A DNA stretch of 15,622 bases from RGIG5327 sp045612485 (GTDB lineage Bacteria > Verrucomicrobiota > Lentisphaeria > Victivallales > UBA1829), in NCBI GenBank assembly GCA_045612485.1, contig JAZKZE010000111.1:1-15622 (forward strand), given 5' to 3'. The translations under genes were made by a program, and so were the position numbers. Position 1 is the stretch's first letter. Each line of letters opens with the position of its first letter. This document shows positions 1-6,202 of this stretch, piece after piece. A model generated the notes under the pieces. The model was not told where the DNA came from, searched no databases, and was given only the letters and a program-made list of their open reading frames with translations.

Positions 1-8
1 ACTCTACC

Positions 9-41
9 GTCCCTGCGGGACTTATTGTATACTTTTATTTT
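9..41 (+). terminator. Possible weak intrinsic terminator at left edge
   Basis: The hairpin GTCCC-TGC-GGGAC (9-21) is followed by a T-rich but interrupted tail. It could end transcription from a gene to the left of the window. The stem is only 5 bp and the tail is not a clean T-run, so support is limited. The tail contains a 15-mer (26-40) that recurs after the secY terminator. Confidence 0.35.
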
Positions 42-111
42 CGGTTTCAAACAGAGTTTCCTGATCGTTTTGCGGAATATATTATAAAATATATGGGATA
101 ACTATAAAAAT

Positions 112-189
112 TATATTGCAAAAAAGCAATCTTCTCTCTTGAAATATTTCTTTGCCATGCTATAATACAGTATATTACAAAAAAGCAAT
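112..189. repeat. Two copies of an operator-like 19-mer around a promoter
   Basis: The 19-base sequence TATATTGCAAAAAAGCAAT at 112-130 recurs at 171-189 with one change (G to A at position 7). Its core is an inverted repeat, ATTGC-A6-GCAAT (perfect in copy 1, one mismatch in copy 2). Copy 1 lies just upstream of the putative -35 box, and copy 2 overlaps the expected transcription start. This layout suits a dimeric regulator binding two sites 59 bp apart. That role is inferred; only the repeats are seen. Confidence 0.55.
139..166 (+). promoter_or_regulatory. Sigma70-type promoter for the HlyD-like gene
   Basis: A TTGAAA -35 box (139-144), a 16-bp spacer and a perfect TATAAT -10 box (161-166) lie about 55 bases upstream of the start codon. 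Transcription would start near 173, inside the second copy of the 19-mer repeat, which suggests control by whatever binds there. Confidence 0.6.
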
Positions 190-221
190 ATTGGCGTGTT
201 GACAAAATAAAAGGGATGAAA

Positions 222-1304
222 ATGCGTACAAAATTCTTCCGGGGGACGGGTGTTTTTACCGTTCTTGCTGTATCTGCTCTTATGCTTCTTGCAAGCGGCT
301 GCGATGAGAAAAAAGAGGTGAAAAAAGTCGGGGAACCGGAAAAGAAAGCAGCGGCTGAACCGGAAAAGAATATTCCTGAACGCCGTATGATCTACGGACA
401 GGGATATGTGCGTGGAAGCGGGCAGACTACACTGAAAAATAAATATGCCGGATTCGTTTCCAAAGTATATTTTTATTCCCAGGCAAAGGTCAAAAAGGGG
501 GATGTGATCCTGGAATATGATGACCATGAACTGCGTACAAAGATCCAGAAAGCTGAACACGTTATTATAGAACTGGAAAAAGATCTCAACCGGAAAAAAC
601 TGGAACTGGACATCAAAAAACTTGACCCCCTGCCTTCCGATTACCGTAATATCATCTGGAAGGAATTTGCCGCAGACCAGCTGCAGAAACGTTTGCAGCA
701 TGAAATGGATGTATATAAACGACTCTATGCCCAGAGATGTATTTCCGAACTGGATTATCTGCGGAAAGTGGAAGAATATAATTCTGCCAATGCAGATTTC
801 AAACGGCTGATGCAGGATAAAAGAAGGGTTTCCAGCGGACTGGATAAACTGCATATCAAAGCGGTGGAACAGGATATAGAGATCCTTGAACAGGATATTG
901 CCAACCGGAAAAAAGAACTGGAACTTCTGAAAGAAGAGAAAAAATATTACAAGATCGTTGCTCCCTATGATGGACTTTGCATCACCAACTCCGACTCCGT
1001 TCACGGTTACGATCCTGCCGGAACTTCCGCCGCAGTTGTCCACCGGAATAAAAAACGGATCATTTATGCCTACTTTGAGGAGGCGGATGTGGGATTTATC
1101 CGGGAAGGGATGAAAGCAAGGTTCCGCAGTAATCAGTACGGTTTGAAGTATGGTTACTTCCCAGTCACACCCTTTGAGGTGAAAAAAAGCAGAAGCTCCT
1201 ACGGGGATAAATGTTTCTTCCTTGTGAAGTTCCGTATTGATGATGAACATCATCCTTTGCGTATTGATTCCACCGGAAGAGTGGAGATCTTCCTGGAAGA
1301 TTAA
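222..1304 (+). CDS. HlyD/RND-type periplasmic adaptor lipoprotein
   Basis: This is probably the membrane-fusion (periplasmic adaptor) subunit of an export system, bridging inner- and outer-membrane components. The N-terminus is a lipoprotein signal with lipobox LASGC (Cys27), followed by a Lys/Glu-rich linker. Residues about 58-100 form the first half of a biotinyl-lipoyl-like domain (GFVSKVYFYSQAKVKKGD). About 106-240 is a long charged coiled-coil hairpin. IVAPYDGLCI (246-255) is the returning lipoyl half, and about 270-305 is the beta-barrel typical of HlyD proteins. An ATG at 216 is in frame but touches the AAGGG ribosome site (211-215); the ATG at 222 has a 6-base spacing and is preferred. 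No transporter or TolC-like partner is adjacent, so the substrate is unknown. The family call is firm; the role is not. Confidence 0.8.
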   Translation: MRTKFFRGTGVFTVLAVSALMLLASGCDEKKEVKKVGEPEKKAAAEPEKNIPERRMIYGQGYVRGSGQTTLKNKYAGFVSKVYFYSQAKVKKGDVILEYDDHELRTKIQKAEHVIIELEKDLNRKKLELDIKKLDPLPSDYRNIIWKEFAADQLQKRLQHEMDVYKRLYAQRCISELDYLRKVEEYNSANADFKRLMQDKRRVSSGLDKLHIKAVEQDIEILEQDIANRKKELELLKEEKKYYKIVAPYDGLCITNSDSVHGYDPAGTSAAVVHRNKKRIIYAYFEEADVGFIREGMKARFRSNQYGLKYGYFPVTPFEVKKSRSSYGDKCFFLVKFRIDDEHHPLRIDSTGRVEIFLED

Positions 1305-1330
1305 AAGTACGGATTTGTACTGAGAAAGAA

Positions 1331-1366
1331 AAAGGGCCGTTGCAAAAAGATTTGCAGCAGCCCTTT
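1331..1366. terminator. Bidirectional terminator between convergent genes
   Basis: Arms AAAGGGCCGTTGCAAA (1331-1346) and TTTGCAGCAGCCCTTT (1351-1366) pair around an AAGA loop with one mismatch and one G-U wobble. An A-rich flank on the left and CTTTGTGTTT on the right let it end both the plus-strand adaptor gene and the minus-strand ABC operon. Confidence 0.8.
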
Positions 1367-1388
1367 GTGTTTGATGGGGGTGTAAGTT

Positions 1389-2126
1389 TTACAGAACTTT
1401 GGAGAAGAACTCTTTTGCTCTGGGGTTCTGTGGATTGCGGATCACCTCATCCGGAGTACCGGAAACAACGATCTTTCCCTGATCCATGAAGAATACCCGG
1501 TCTGCCACTTCAGCGGCAAAGGCGATCTCATGGGTGACAACTGCCATAGTCATCCCTTCCTGGGCAAGTTCTTTCATAAGAGAAAGAACTTCCCCCACCA
1601 TTTCCGGGTCAAGAGCGGAGGTGGGCTCGTCAAAAAGCAGTACATCCGGATTCATGGCAAGAGCCCGGATAATGGCAATACGCTGTTTCTGACCGCCGGA
1701 AAGCTGGGAGGGATAGGCATCGCGTTTATCATACAGGCCGATCCTTTTCAGGAGGGTATCTGCTTTTTCAGAAGCCTCTTTGGCGGTAAGACGACCGGTC
1801 TTCACCGGGGCAAGGGTGATATTTTTATGGATGGTCAGATTGGGGAAAAGATTGAAATGCTGGAATACCATCCCCACCTGCTGACGGAATTTATTTATAT
1901 CATTCTTTTTATCCGTAACGTCCGCACCTTTGAAAAAGATGTGACCGGATGTAGGGGTTTCCAGAAGATTGAGACAGCGCAGGAATGTACTTTTTCCGGA
2001 ACCGGAAGGCCCGACAATAAAAAGAACTTCCCCTTTTTTTACTTCCGCATCCACATTGTCAAGGGCTTTCACATTGTTTGCGAACTCTTTGACAAGCCCT
2101 TTTACTTCAAAAATATTTTCACTCAT
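1389..2126 (-). CDS. glnQ: Polar amino-acid ABC transporter ATPase (GlnQ/HisP type)
   Basis: This is the cytoplasmic ATPase that powers uptake of a polar amino acid. The 245-residue length is normal for the GlnQ/ArtP/HisP family. Landmarks are Walker A GPSGSGKST (39-47), Q-loop Gln89 in VFQHFNLFPNLT (the FNLFP stretch is typical of amino-acid importers), signature LSGGQKQR (142-149), Walker B DVLLFDEP (161-168), D-loop SALD and H-loop His199. All catalytic residues are present. The start codon lies inside the end of the upstream permease gene (8-base overlap, ATGAGTGA), which indicates translational coupling and one transcript. The specific amino acid cannot be read from the ATPase, so the symbol names the family, not a proven substrate. 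Confidence 0.93.
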   Translation of the reverse strand: MSENIFEVKGLVKEFANNVKALDNVDAEVKKGEVLFIVGPSGSGKSTFLRCLNLLETPTSGHIFFKGADVTDKKNDINKFRQQVGMVFQHFNLFPNLTIHKNITLAPVKTGRLTAKEASEKADTLLKRIGLYDKRDAYPSQLSGGQKQRIAIIRALAMNPDVLLFDEPTSALDPEMVGEVLSLMKELAQEGMTMAVVTHEIAFAAEVADRVFFMDQGKIVVSGTPDEVIRNPQNPRAKEFFSKVL

Positions 2127-3573
2127 TTTCTTTCAACCTTCTTTCCAGTTTACCCATAAGAGTACTCAAAAACATAACGACAGCAAGATAGATCAATGCC
2201 ACAGCGATCAGCGGGAAGAATGCATCGTATGTCTGACTGCGGATGATGTCGCCGCCTTTGGTCAGATCCTGCAATGCAATATATCCGGATACACTTGTTT
2301 CTTTCAGCAGCACGATAAATTCATTGCCCAGAGCCGGCAGTACATTTTTGAAAGCCTGGGGAAGAATGATCGTCCGCATGGTCTGGAAATAGGAAAGCCC
2401 CAGACTTCTGCCTGCTTCCATCTGCCCTTTGTCAATGGACATGATCCCCGCACGGAAAATTTCCGCAACGTAGGCTCCGGAGTTGATCCCGAAGGCGATG
2501 ACCGCCACAAGCACTTTATCAATATCCACGCTGCCGAAAATCACAAAATAGATGATAAGGAGCTGGACCACAACCGGGGTGCCGCGGATGACCGTAAGAT
2601 AAGTGCGGCAGAAGAAATCCGGGATTTTGTATCTTCCTGTCTGAAGGGCTGTACTGCGGATGAGGGCAACTGCAAAACCGATGACAAGCCCCATGAGGAC
2701 TGCAAAGAAAGAAATATATACAGTAACAAGGAACCCGCGCCACAGATAAAGATAGCGTTTGTCCTTTATAAAGTTCAGTTCAAAAGCCTCTTTTACGCCG
2801 AACCAGAAATACTTGCTTTCTTCAGTCAGAGTGTTTTCTGCGTCTTCCGCATTTTTTGTTTTGTATTTCTGGATAATGGATTCAAGCACTCCGCTGTCCT
2901 TCATTTCCTGGAGGACTCTGTTGAATTCCCGCAGCAGTTTCACATTCTTTTTGGAAATGGCGAAAGCATACTCTTCAAAAGTAAGCGGGGTGGGAAGGAT
3001 CTTTAATCCGGATTGCTGGGAAACATAAACTTCTGCCGGTTCACCGTCAATGACGACAGCATCCAGTTTTCCGGAAGTAAGGGCTGTTACTGCCAATGCG
3101 CCATTGGTGAATCTCTGTGGTTCCTTGATGTTTTTGGTCACATAAAGATCCCCGGTGGTGCCGTGCTGTACGCCAATGGTATATTTTTTCAGATCACTTG
3201 CAGATTTGATCTCTGAATTGTTTTTGACAATGATGACCTGTTTGGCGATCACGTAAGGAATGGTGAAGTTGACCTGTTTTTTACGGTCTTCCGTTACGGT
3301 GATGCCGGAAGCGGCGATATCGGCTTTGCCGGACTGGACAGCAGTGATCACAGAATCAAAACTCATGTCCTGGATTTCCAGATCATAGCCCAGTTTACCG
3401 GTAATGTGCCGGATGATTGCAGGATCTATGCCGTCGATCTTTGTTCCAACCCTGAATTCATAGGGTGGGAAGGTGGCTTCCGTCACCATGGTGAGTTTCG
3501 GTTTGTCTTCTTTTCCGCAGCTGCAAAAGAAAATCACAGAGAGCAGAAGAATGAGATTTGTAAAGATTTTCAT
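2119..3573 (-). CDS. Fused amino-acid-binding protein and ABC permease
   Basis: This 484-residue protein joins two normally separate importer parts. Residues 1-19 look like a signal peptide ending in a lipobox-like FCSC (Cys19). About 27-240 is a family-3 solute-binding domain: FPPYEF near 35, DIAASGITVTEDR (85-97, with the Thr/Arg expected to hold the amino-acid backbone), GTTG (138-141) and Asp176. About 275-475 is a HisM/GlnP-type permease with several membrane spans, RGTPVVVQ (330-337) and the EAA loop EAGRSLGLSY...ILPQ (386-406) that docks the ATPase. With the ATPase gene, which it overlaps, it makes a complete two-gene importer. A homodimer would carry two binding domains. Such fusions are best known from Gram-positive GlnPH-type systems. 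The substrate is probably glutamine, arginine or cystine-like, unresolved. AGGGG precedes the start. Confidence 0.9.
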   Translation of the reverse strand: MKIFTNLILLLSVIFFCSCGKEDKPKLTMVTEATFPPYEFRVGTKIDGIDPAIIRHITGKLGYDLEIQDMSFDSVITAVQSGKADIAASGITVTEDRKKQVNFTIPYVIAKQVIIVKNNSEIKSASDLKKYTIGVQHGTTGDLYVTKNIKEPQRFTNGALAVTALTSGKLDAVVIDGEPAEVYVSQQSGLKILPTPLTFEEYAFAISKKNVKLLREFNRVLQEMKDSGVLESIIQKYKTKNAEDAENTLTEESKYFWFGVKEAFELNFIKDKRYLYLWRGFLVTVYISFFAVLMGLVIGFAVALIRSTALQTGRYKIPDFFCRTYLTVIRGTPVVVQLLIIYFVIFGSVDIDKVLVAVIAFGINSGAYVAEIFRAGIMSIDKGQMEAGRSLGLSYFQTMRTIILPQAFKNVLPALGNEFIVLLKETSVSGYIALQDLTKGGDIIRSQTYDAFFPLIAVALIYLAVVMFLSTLMGKLERRLKENE

Positions 3574-3592
3574 ATATTTCCCCTGGTTAAAA

Positions 3593-3621
3593 ATTATATC
3601 TGATTAAAATACTCCCTTAAT
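3593..3621 (-). promoter_or_regulatory. Putative promoter of the amino-acid ABC operon
   Basis: On the minus strand a perfect TATAAT (3598-3593) lies 20 bases upstream of the start codon, giving a leader of roughly a dozen bases that still includes AGGGG. The matching -35 is poor (TTAAGG with a 16-bp spacer), so the promoter may need an activator. Confidence 0.4.
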
Positions 3622-3703
3622 CATGTTTTTTCAAATTCAAAACCGTAAAAAGCAATTTTTTATCCCACTGTAAAAGAGATAAGTCATATAGCGCGGGAAA
3701 AAC

Positions 3704-3732
3704 TTGACTTTTTACCCTTTTGATGGTAAATT
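3704..3732 (+). promoter_or_regulatory. Promoter with embedded palindrome, upstream of PHP gene
   Basis: TTGACT (3704-3709), a 17-bp spacer and TAAATT (3727-3732) form a plausible sigma70 promoter. The spacer and -10 contain a perfect dyad, TTTACC-N8-GGTAAA (3711-3730), placed where a repressor would block RNA polymerase. The TTG of this -35 box is also an in-frame potential start codon for the next gene, but it has no ribosome site. Confidence 0.45.
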
Positions 3733-3778
3733 TATAAGATCATTTGTTTTTTATCAGATAACAGGGAAAAGAGTCAAG

Positions 3779-4435
3779 ATGAAAATAGATCTTCATGTCC
3801 ATTCAAAAGAGATCTCCTCCTGCGGGAAACTTTCTGTGGAAGAGATCGTGGATATTTATGCGGGAACCGATTATGACGCTATCGTGTTGACCAATCACTT
3901 CAATGCCGAGACCGCAAACCTGCGCGAAACGGAAGATAAGTTTGATTTTGAAGAGATCTATTCTGAAACATACGAAAAAGCATATTGGTACGGGAAGGAA
4001 AAAGGGCTTCTTGTTCTCAATGGTTATGAGATTCGTTTTGACGGCTCTTCCAATGATTACCTTGTTTACGGTATGGATCGTAAAACGGCAAAAGAATACA
4101 GAAAAATTTTTCAGATGTCTGCGGAAGAGTTCGGTTCTTATGCAAGGGAGAAAGGATTCCTTTTTTATCAGGCTCATCCATTCCGGAAAGGTATGAAGAT
4201 CGTGGATCCTGCCTGTCTCTTCGGTCTGGAAGTAAAAAATACCCATCCCCGGCATGACAGCAGAAATGATATTGCTATGATGTGGGCGGAGAAATTCGGT
4301 CTCCGCAAGATCGGGGGATCGGATTGCCATCAGGTGCAGGATGCCGGCGGAAGCGGGATCATTACAGAAAGAAATGTGGAAAATACAGACGACCTTGTTG
4401 CTGTATTGAAGGACGGGGACTATACCATAATATAA
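3779..4435 (+). CDS. PHP-domain metal-dependent phosphoesterase
   Basis: This is a 218-residue single-domain PHP protein, the fold of histidinol phosphatase, nucleotide/oligonucleotide phosphoesterases and DNA polymerase III N-terminal domains. Expected metal ligands are visible in order: DLHVH (His6, His8), TNH (His40), GYEIR (Glu84), QAHPF (His133), THPRH near 156-159, and GSDCH (Asp182, His184). The full set suggests an active enzyme with a multi-metal centre. The start at 3779 is chosen because the PHP fold begins MKIDLHVH and GGGAAAAGAG precedes it; a TTG at 3704 would add 25 unrelated residues. It lies 13 bases upstream of a phosphatase-family gene, so the two are probably co-transcribed. 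Substrate unknown; histidinol phosphatase is possible, but no his gene is nearby. Confidence 0.85.
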   Translation: MKIDLHVHSKEISSCGKLSVEEIVDIYAGTDYDAIVLTNHFNAETANLRETEDKFDFEEIYSETYEKAYWYGKEKGLLVLNGYEIRFDGSSNDYLVYGMDRKTAKEYRKIFQMSAEEFGSYAREKGFLFYQAHPFRKGMKIVDPACLFGLEVKNTHPRHDSRNDIAMMWAEKFGLRKIGGSDCHQVQDAGGSGIITERNVENTDDLVAVLKDGDYTII

Positions 4436-4448
4436 TATAAGGAAAAAG

Positions 4449-4910
4449 ATGAAAAAAGAAAAGATAAAGATCATGTTCATCTGTCACGGCAATATCTGCC
4501 GCAGTCCCATGGCTGAATTTGTGATGAAGGAGCTGGTACGGCAGGAGGGGAGAGAGGACGAATTTGAGATCGCTTCCTCCGCCACAAGCTGTGAAGAACT
4601 GGGCAATCCCGTCTATCCCCCGGCACAGAGAGTGCTGAAGGCACACAATATTCCTTTTGAAAGAAGAGAGGCAAGGCGGTTCAGTGCATCAGAGTACGGG
4701 GATTGGGATCTTCTGATTTGTATGGATAGAAACAATCTGCGGAATCTTGCAGGGATCATCCCGGATCCGGAAGGGAAAGTACGGCTGCTTCTGGACTATG
4801 CCGGCAGAAAAGGGGCAGAGGTGGCGGATCCCTGGTGGACTGGGAATTTTGATGAAACATGGCAGGATGTACTGGAAGGGTGCCGTGGATTACTGAAAAA
4901 TCTGCCCTGA
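4449..4910 (+). CDS. Low-molecular-weight protein-tyrosine-phosphatase family protein
   Basis: This 153-residue cytoplasmic enzyme has the usual length of the LMW-PTP/arsenate-reductase-like family. The P-loop CHGNICRS gives the C-X5-R nucleophile (Cys12, Arg18) at the N-terminus, MDRNN (92-96) follows, and the general-acid loop is DPWW (Asp127) with GNFDETW after it. All catalytic residues are intact. Bacterial members dephosphorylate tyrosine kinases of capsule synthesis, or protein arginine phosphate; Ile16 two residues before Arg18 fits either, and no kinase gene is in the window. It follows the PHP gene by 13 bases (TAAGGA ribosome site) and precedes a coiled-coil envelope protein by 34 bases, suggesting a three-gene operon. 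Confidence 0.9.
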   Translation: MKKEKIKIMFICHGNICRSPMAEFVMKELVRQEGREDEFEIASSATSCEELGNPVYPPAQRVLKAHNIPFERREARRFSASEYGDWDLLICMDRNNLRNLAGIIPDPEGKVRLLLDYAGRKGAEVADPWWTGNFDETWQDVLEGCRGLLKNLP

Positions 4911-4944
4911 ATTTGACAGAAAGAGTCAGAGAAAAGGAGAAAAT

Positions 4945-5775
4945 ATGAGCATTTTTTTAATAAGAAATCTGCATCATGAAGAAAAAAATGGGGAAAAAAG
5001 TAAAAAAAACAGAAAAAAAATCTCCTATGACTTGACAAAAAGCTGTTTGTGCTGTATAGTAATAGAACTTTTTGCAGGGATATGCTTGTGCGGAGCAGAA
5101 AATGCTTTGTCTGAAAAATATCCTGAAAAAGAGAAAAATCTTGCGGAGATCCGTAAACTGAAGGAGGAAATAGCACTTCTTCAGGAGGAAAAGAAAGTGA
5201 TCCGCAAGGAGCTGCTTGAAACTCTTGATAAAAATACGATGCTGACCGGTAAGCTGAAAAAACTGGAATACAGTGCTGTTTTTCTGACGGAAAAACTTGC
5301 GCCTGTATATACTGGAGAACGTGAGGTTGAACTGGTGGAGTCTCTGAGAACTGTTATGCAAAGCTCAGTAGCATTGGCGTCGGCTTCCGGAAATCTGTGT
5401 GCTGAGATGGATAAAATGCTCAAAGATAATAAGGTTTCCGATCCTGTAAGTGCCGCCAAGCTGAGAATTTTGATCAATAGTACATCTGCAGAGATCCGGA
5501 AAATCGCCATCCTCAATTCTCCTGCCGTCCCCCCGAGGGGGTTTGAAAAATGCAGGGTCCTCAACACTCATTTCAGTCTGAATGCTGTTGCCGTGTCCGC
5601 CGGTTATCGTAACGGTGTGCGTCACGGAATGCTGCTGTATACCCCTGATGGTGAAAATGTGGTAAAAATCGTTGCAGTAAAGAATTTTACAAGTGCCGGT
5701 GTGGTAAGTAAAGGGGATATAAGGAAGCTGGGCATCGGAATGGAATTGAGAGTGCGTAAAGCATTGGAAAAATAA
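4945..5775 (+). CDS. Unrecognised secreted or membrane-anchored coiled-coil protein
   Basis: I do not recognise this 276-residue protein as a named family. Residues 1-32 are strongly basic, and 33-50 are hydrophobic (CLCCIVIELFAGICLCGA), so it is either exported with a long n-region or held as a signal anchor. About 57-109 is a charged heptad-like coiled coil; about 115-190 is mostly helical. About 200-271 is a small beta-rich domain (LNAVAVSAGYRNGVRHGM, VVKIVAVKNFTSAGVV) resembling domains after coiled coils in cell-envelope proteins of the PVC group, loosely like MreC in layout. AAAGGAG precedes the ATG. The first 90 bases contain four A-runs of 6-8, and an in-frame TTG at 5032 would give a shorter, more classical signal peptide but lacks a ribosome site. 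It sits 76 bases upstream of rplV. Confidence 0.65.
   Translation: MSIFLIRNLHHEEKNGEKSKKNRKKISYDLTKSCLCCIVIELFAGICLCGAENALSEKYPEKEKNLAEIRKLKEEIALLQEEKKVIRKELLETLDKNTMLTGKLKKLEYSAVFLTEKLAPVYTGEREVELVESLRTVMQSSVALASASGNLCAEMDKMLKDNKVSDPVSAAKLRILINSTSAEIRKIAILNSPAVPPRGFEKCRVLNTHFSLNAVAVSAGYRNGVRHGMLLYTPDGENVVKIVAVKNFTSAGVVSKGDIRKLGIGMELRVRKALEK
5032..5060 (+). promoter_or_regulatory. Near-consensus promoter inside a coding region
   Basis: TTGACA (5032-5037), a 17-bp spacer and TATAGT (5055-5060) match sigma70 at 11 of 12 positions. They overlap codons for the hydrophobic segment of the coiled-coil protein. The site could drive an internal transcript running into the ribosomal cluster, or be accidental. 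Confidence 0.4.
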
Positions 5776-5777
5776 GA

Positions 5778-5807
5778 TTCGCAAGAATTTAACATATAAA
5801 GTAAAAT
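5778..5807 (+). promoter_or_regulatory. Candidate promoter of the rplV-secY cluster
   Basis: TTCGCA (5778-5783), an 18-bp spacer and TAAAAT (5802-5807) are the best promoter-like pair in the 76-base gap before rplV. The match is moderate (4/6 and 5/6). No long structured leader of the S10 autoregulatory type fits between here and rplV. Confidence 0.35.
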
Positions 5808-5851
5808 ATTCGACACTCAATAAATTATCAACCGAAAGGGAAGAGTAAAAA

Positions 5852-6190
5852 ATGGAAGTGCGGGCAATAACAAAGTATGTCCGGATATCGCCCTCCAAGG
5901 CGTTGGAGATCTCCCGTCTGATTCAGGGGAAATCTGTCAATGAAGCGTTGGCGATAGTCGAAATCAGTCCGCGGAAAGCCGCTCGGCTCTTTGCCAAGAC
6001 ACTGAAAAGTGCTGTGGCAAATGCTGAGGGTGAACCGAACCGCTTGAACAGAAACGATCTGAAGGTGAAACGTGCTGCTGCCGATCCCGGTCCCATGCTG
6101 AGACGGTACCGTCCGAAAGCCAGAGGATCCGCTGGCCGTATTCACAAACGTACGAGTAACTTCACTGTTATTCTGACAGACGAAAAATAA
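5852..6190 (+). CDS. rplV: Large-subunit ribosomal protein L22
   Basis: L22 lines part of the peptide exit tunnel of the 50S subunit and binds 23S rRNA. The 112-residue length is normal. The family opens with the VRISPSKAL pattern and ends with RRYRPKARGSAGRIHKRTSN and ITVIL-like strands forming the tunnel hairpin, all seen here. The start follows AAAGGGAAGAG at good spacing. It is the first gene of the cluster: the S10-operon genes that normally precede it (rpsJ, rplC, rplD, rplW, rplB, rpsS) are absent upstream. Confidence 0.97.
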   Translation: MEVRAITKYVRISPSKALEISRLIQGKSVNEALAIVEISPRKAARLFAKTLKSAVANAEGEPNRLNRNDLKVKRAAADPGPMLRRYRPKARGSAGRIHKRTSNFTVILTDEK

Positions 6191-6202
6191 AAGGGGCGTA
6201 TT

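Noticed and set aside
199..204. TTGACA box just upstream of the HlyD-like gene
   Set aside because: A -10 at the right distance would fall inside the coding region and no good match is there; the promoter at 139-166 explains the gene better.
111..1253. Long minus-strand reading frame opposite the HlyD-like gene (380 residues)
   Set aside because: It is antisense to a gene with clear lipobox and HlyD features. Its product is Phe/His-rich, as expected from reading a Lys/Glu-rich gene backwards, and it resembles no family.
1969..3006. Plus-strand reading frame of 345 residues opposite the ABC permease fusion
   Set aside because: No ribosome site or domain; it is the complement of a conserved transporter gene.
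3647..3656. AAAAAGCAAT in the divergent region as a third copy of the 19-mer repeat
   Set aside because: Only the right half matches; the ATTGC/ATTAC left half is missing, so it is probably chance in A-rich DNA.
3704..3778. TTG start extending the PHP protein by 25 residues
   Set aside because: No ribosome site upstream, the added residues match nothing in PHP proteins, and the bases are better explained as a promoter with a dyad.
4913..4918. TTGACA in the gap after the phosphatase gene
   Set aside because: No -10-like sequence lies 15-19 bp downstream; that position is occupied by the ribosome site of the next gene.
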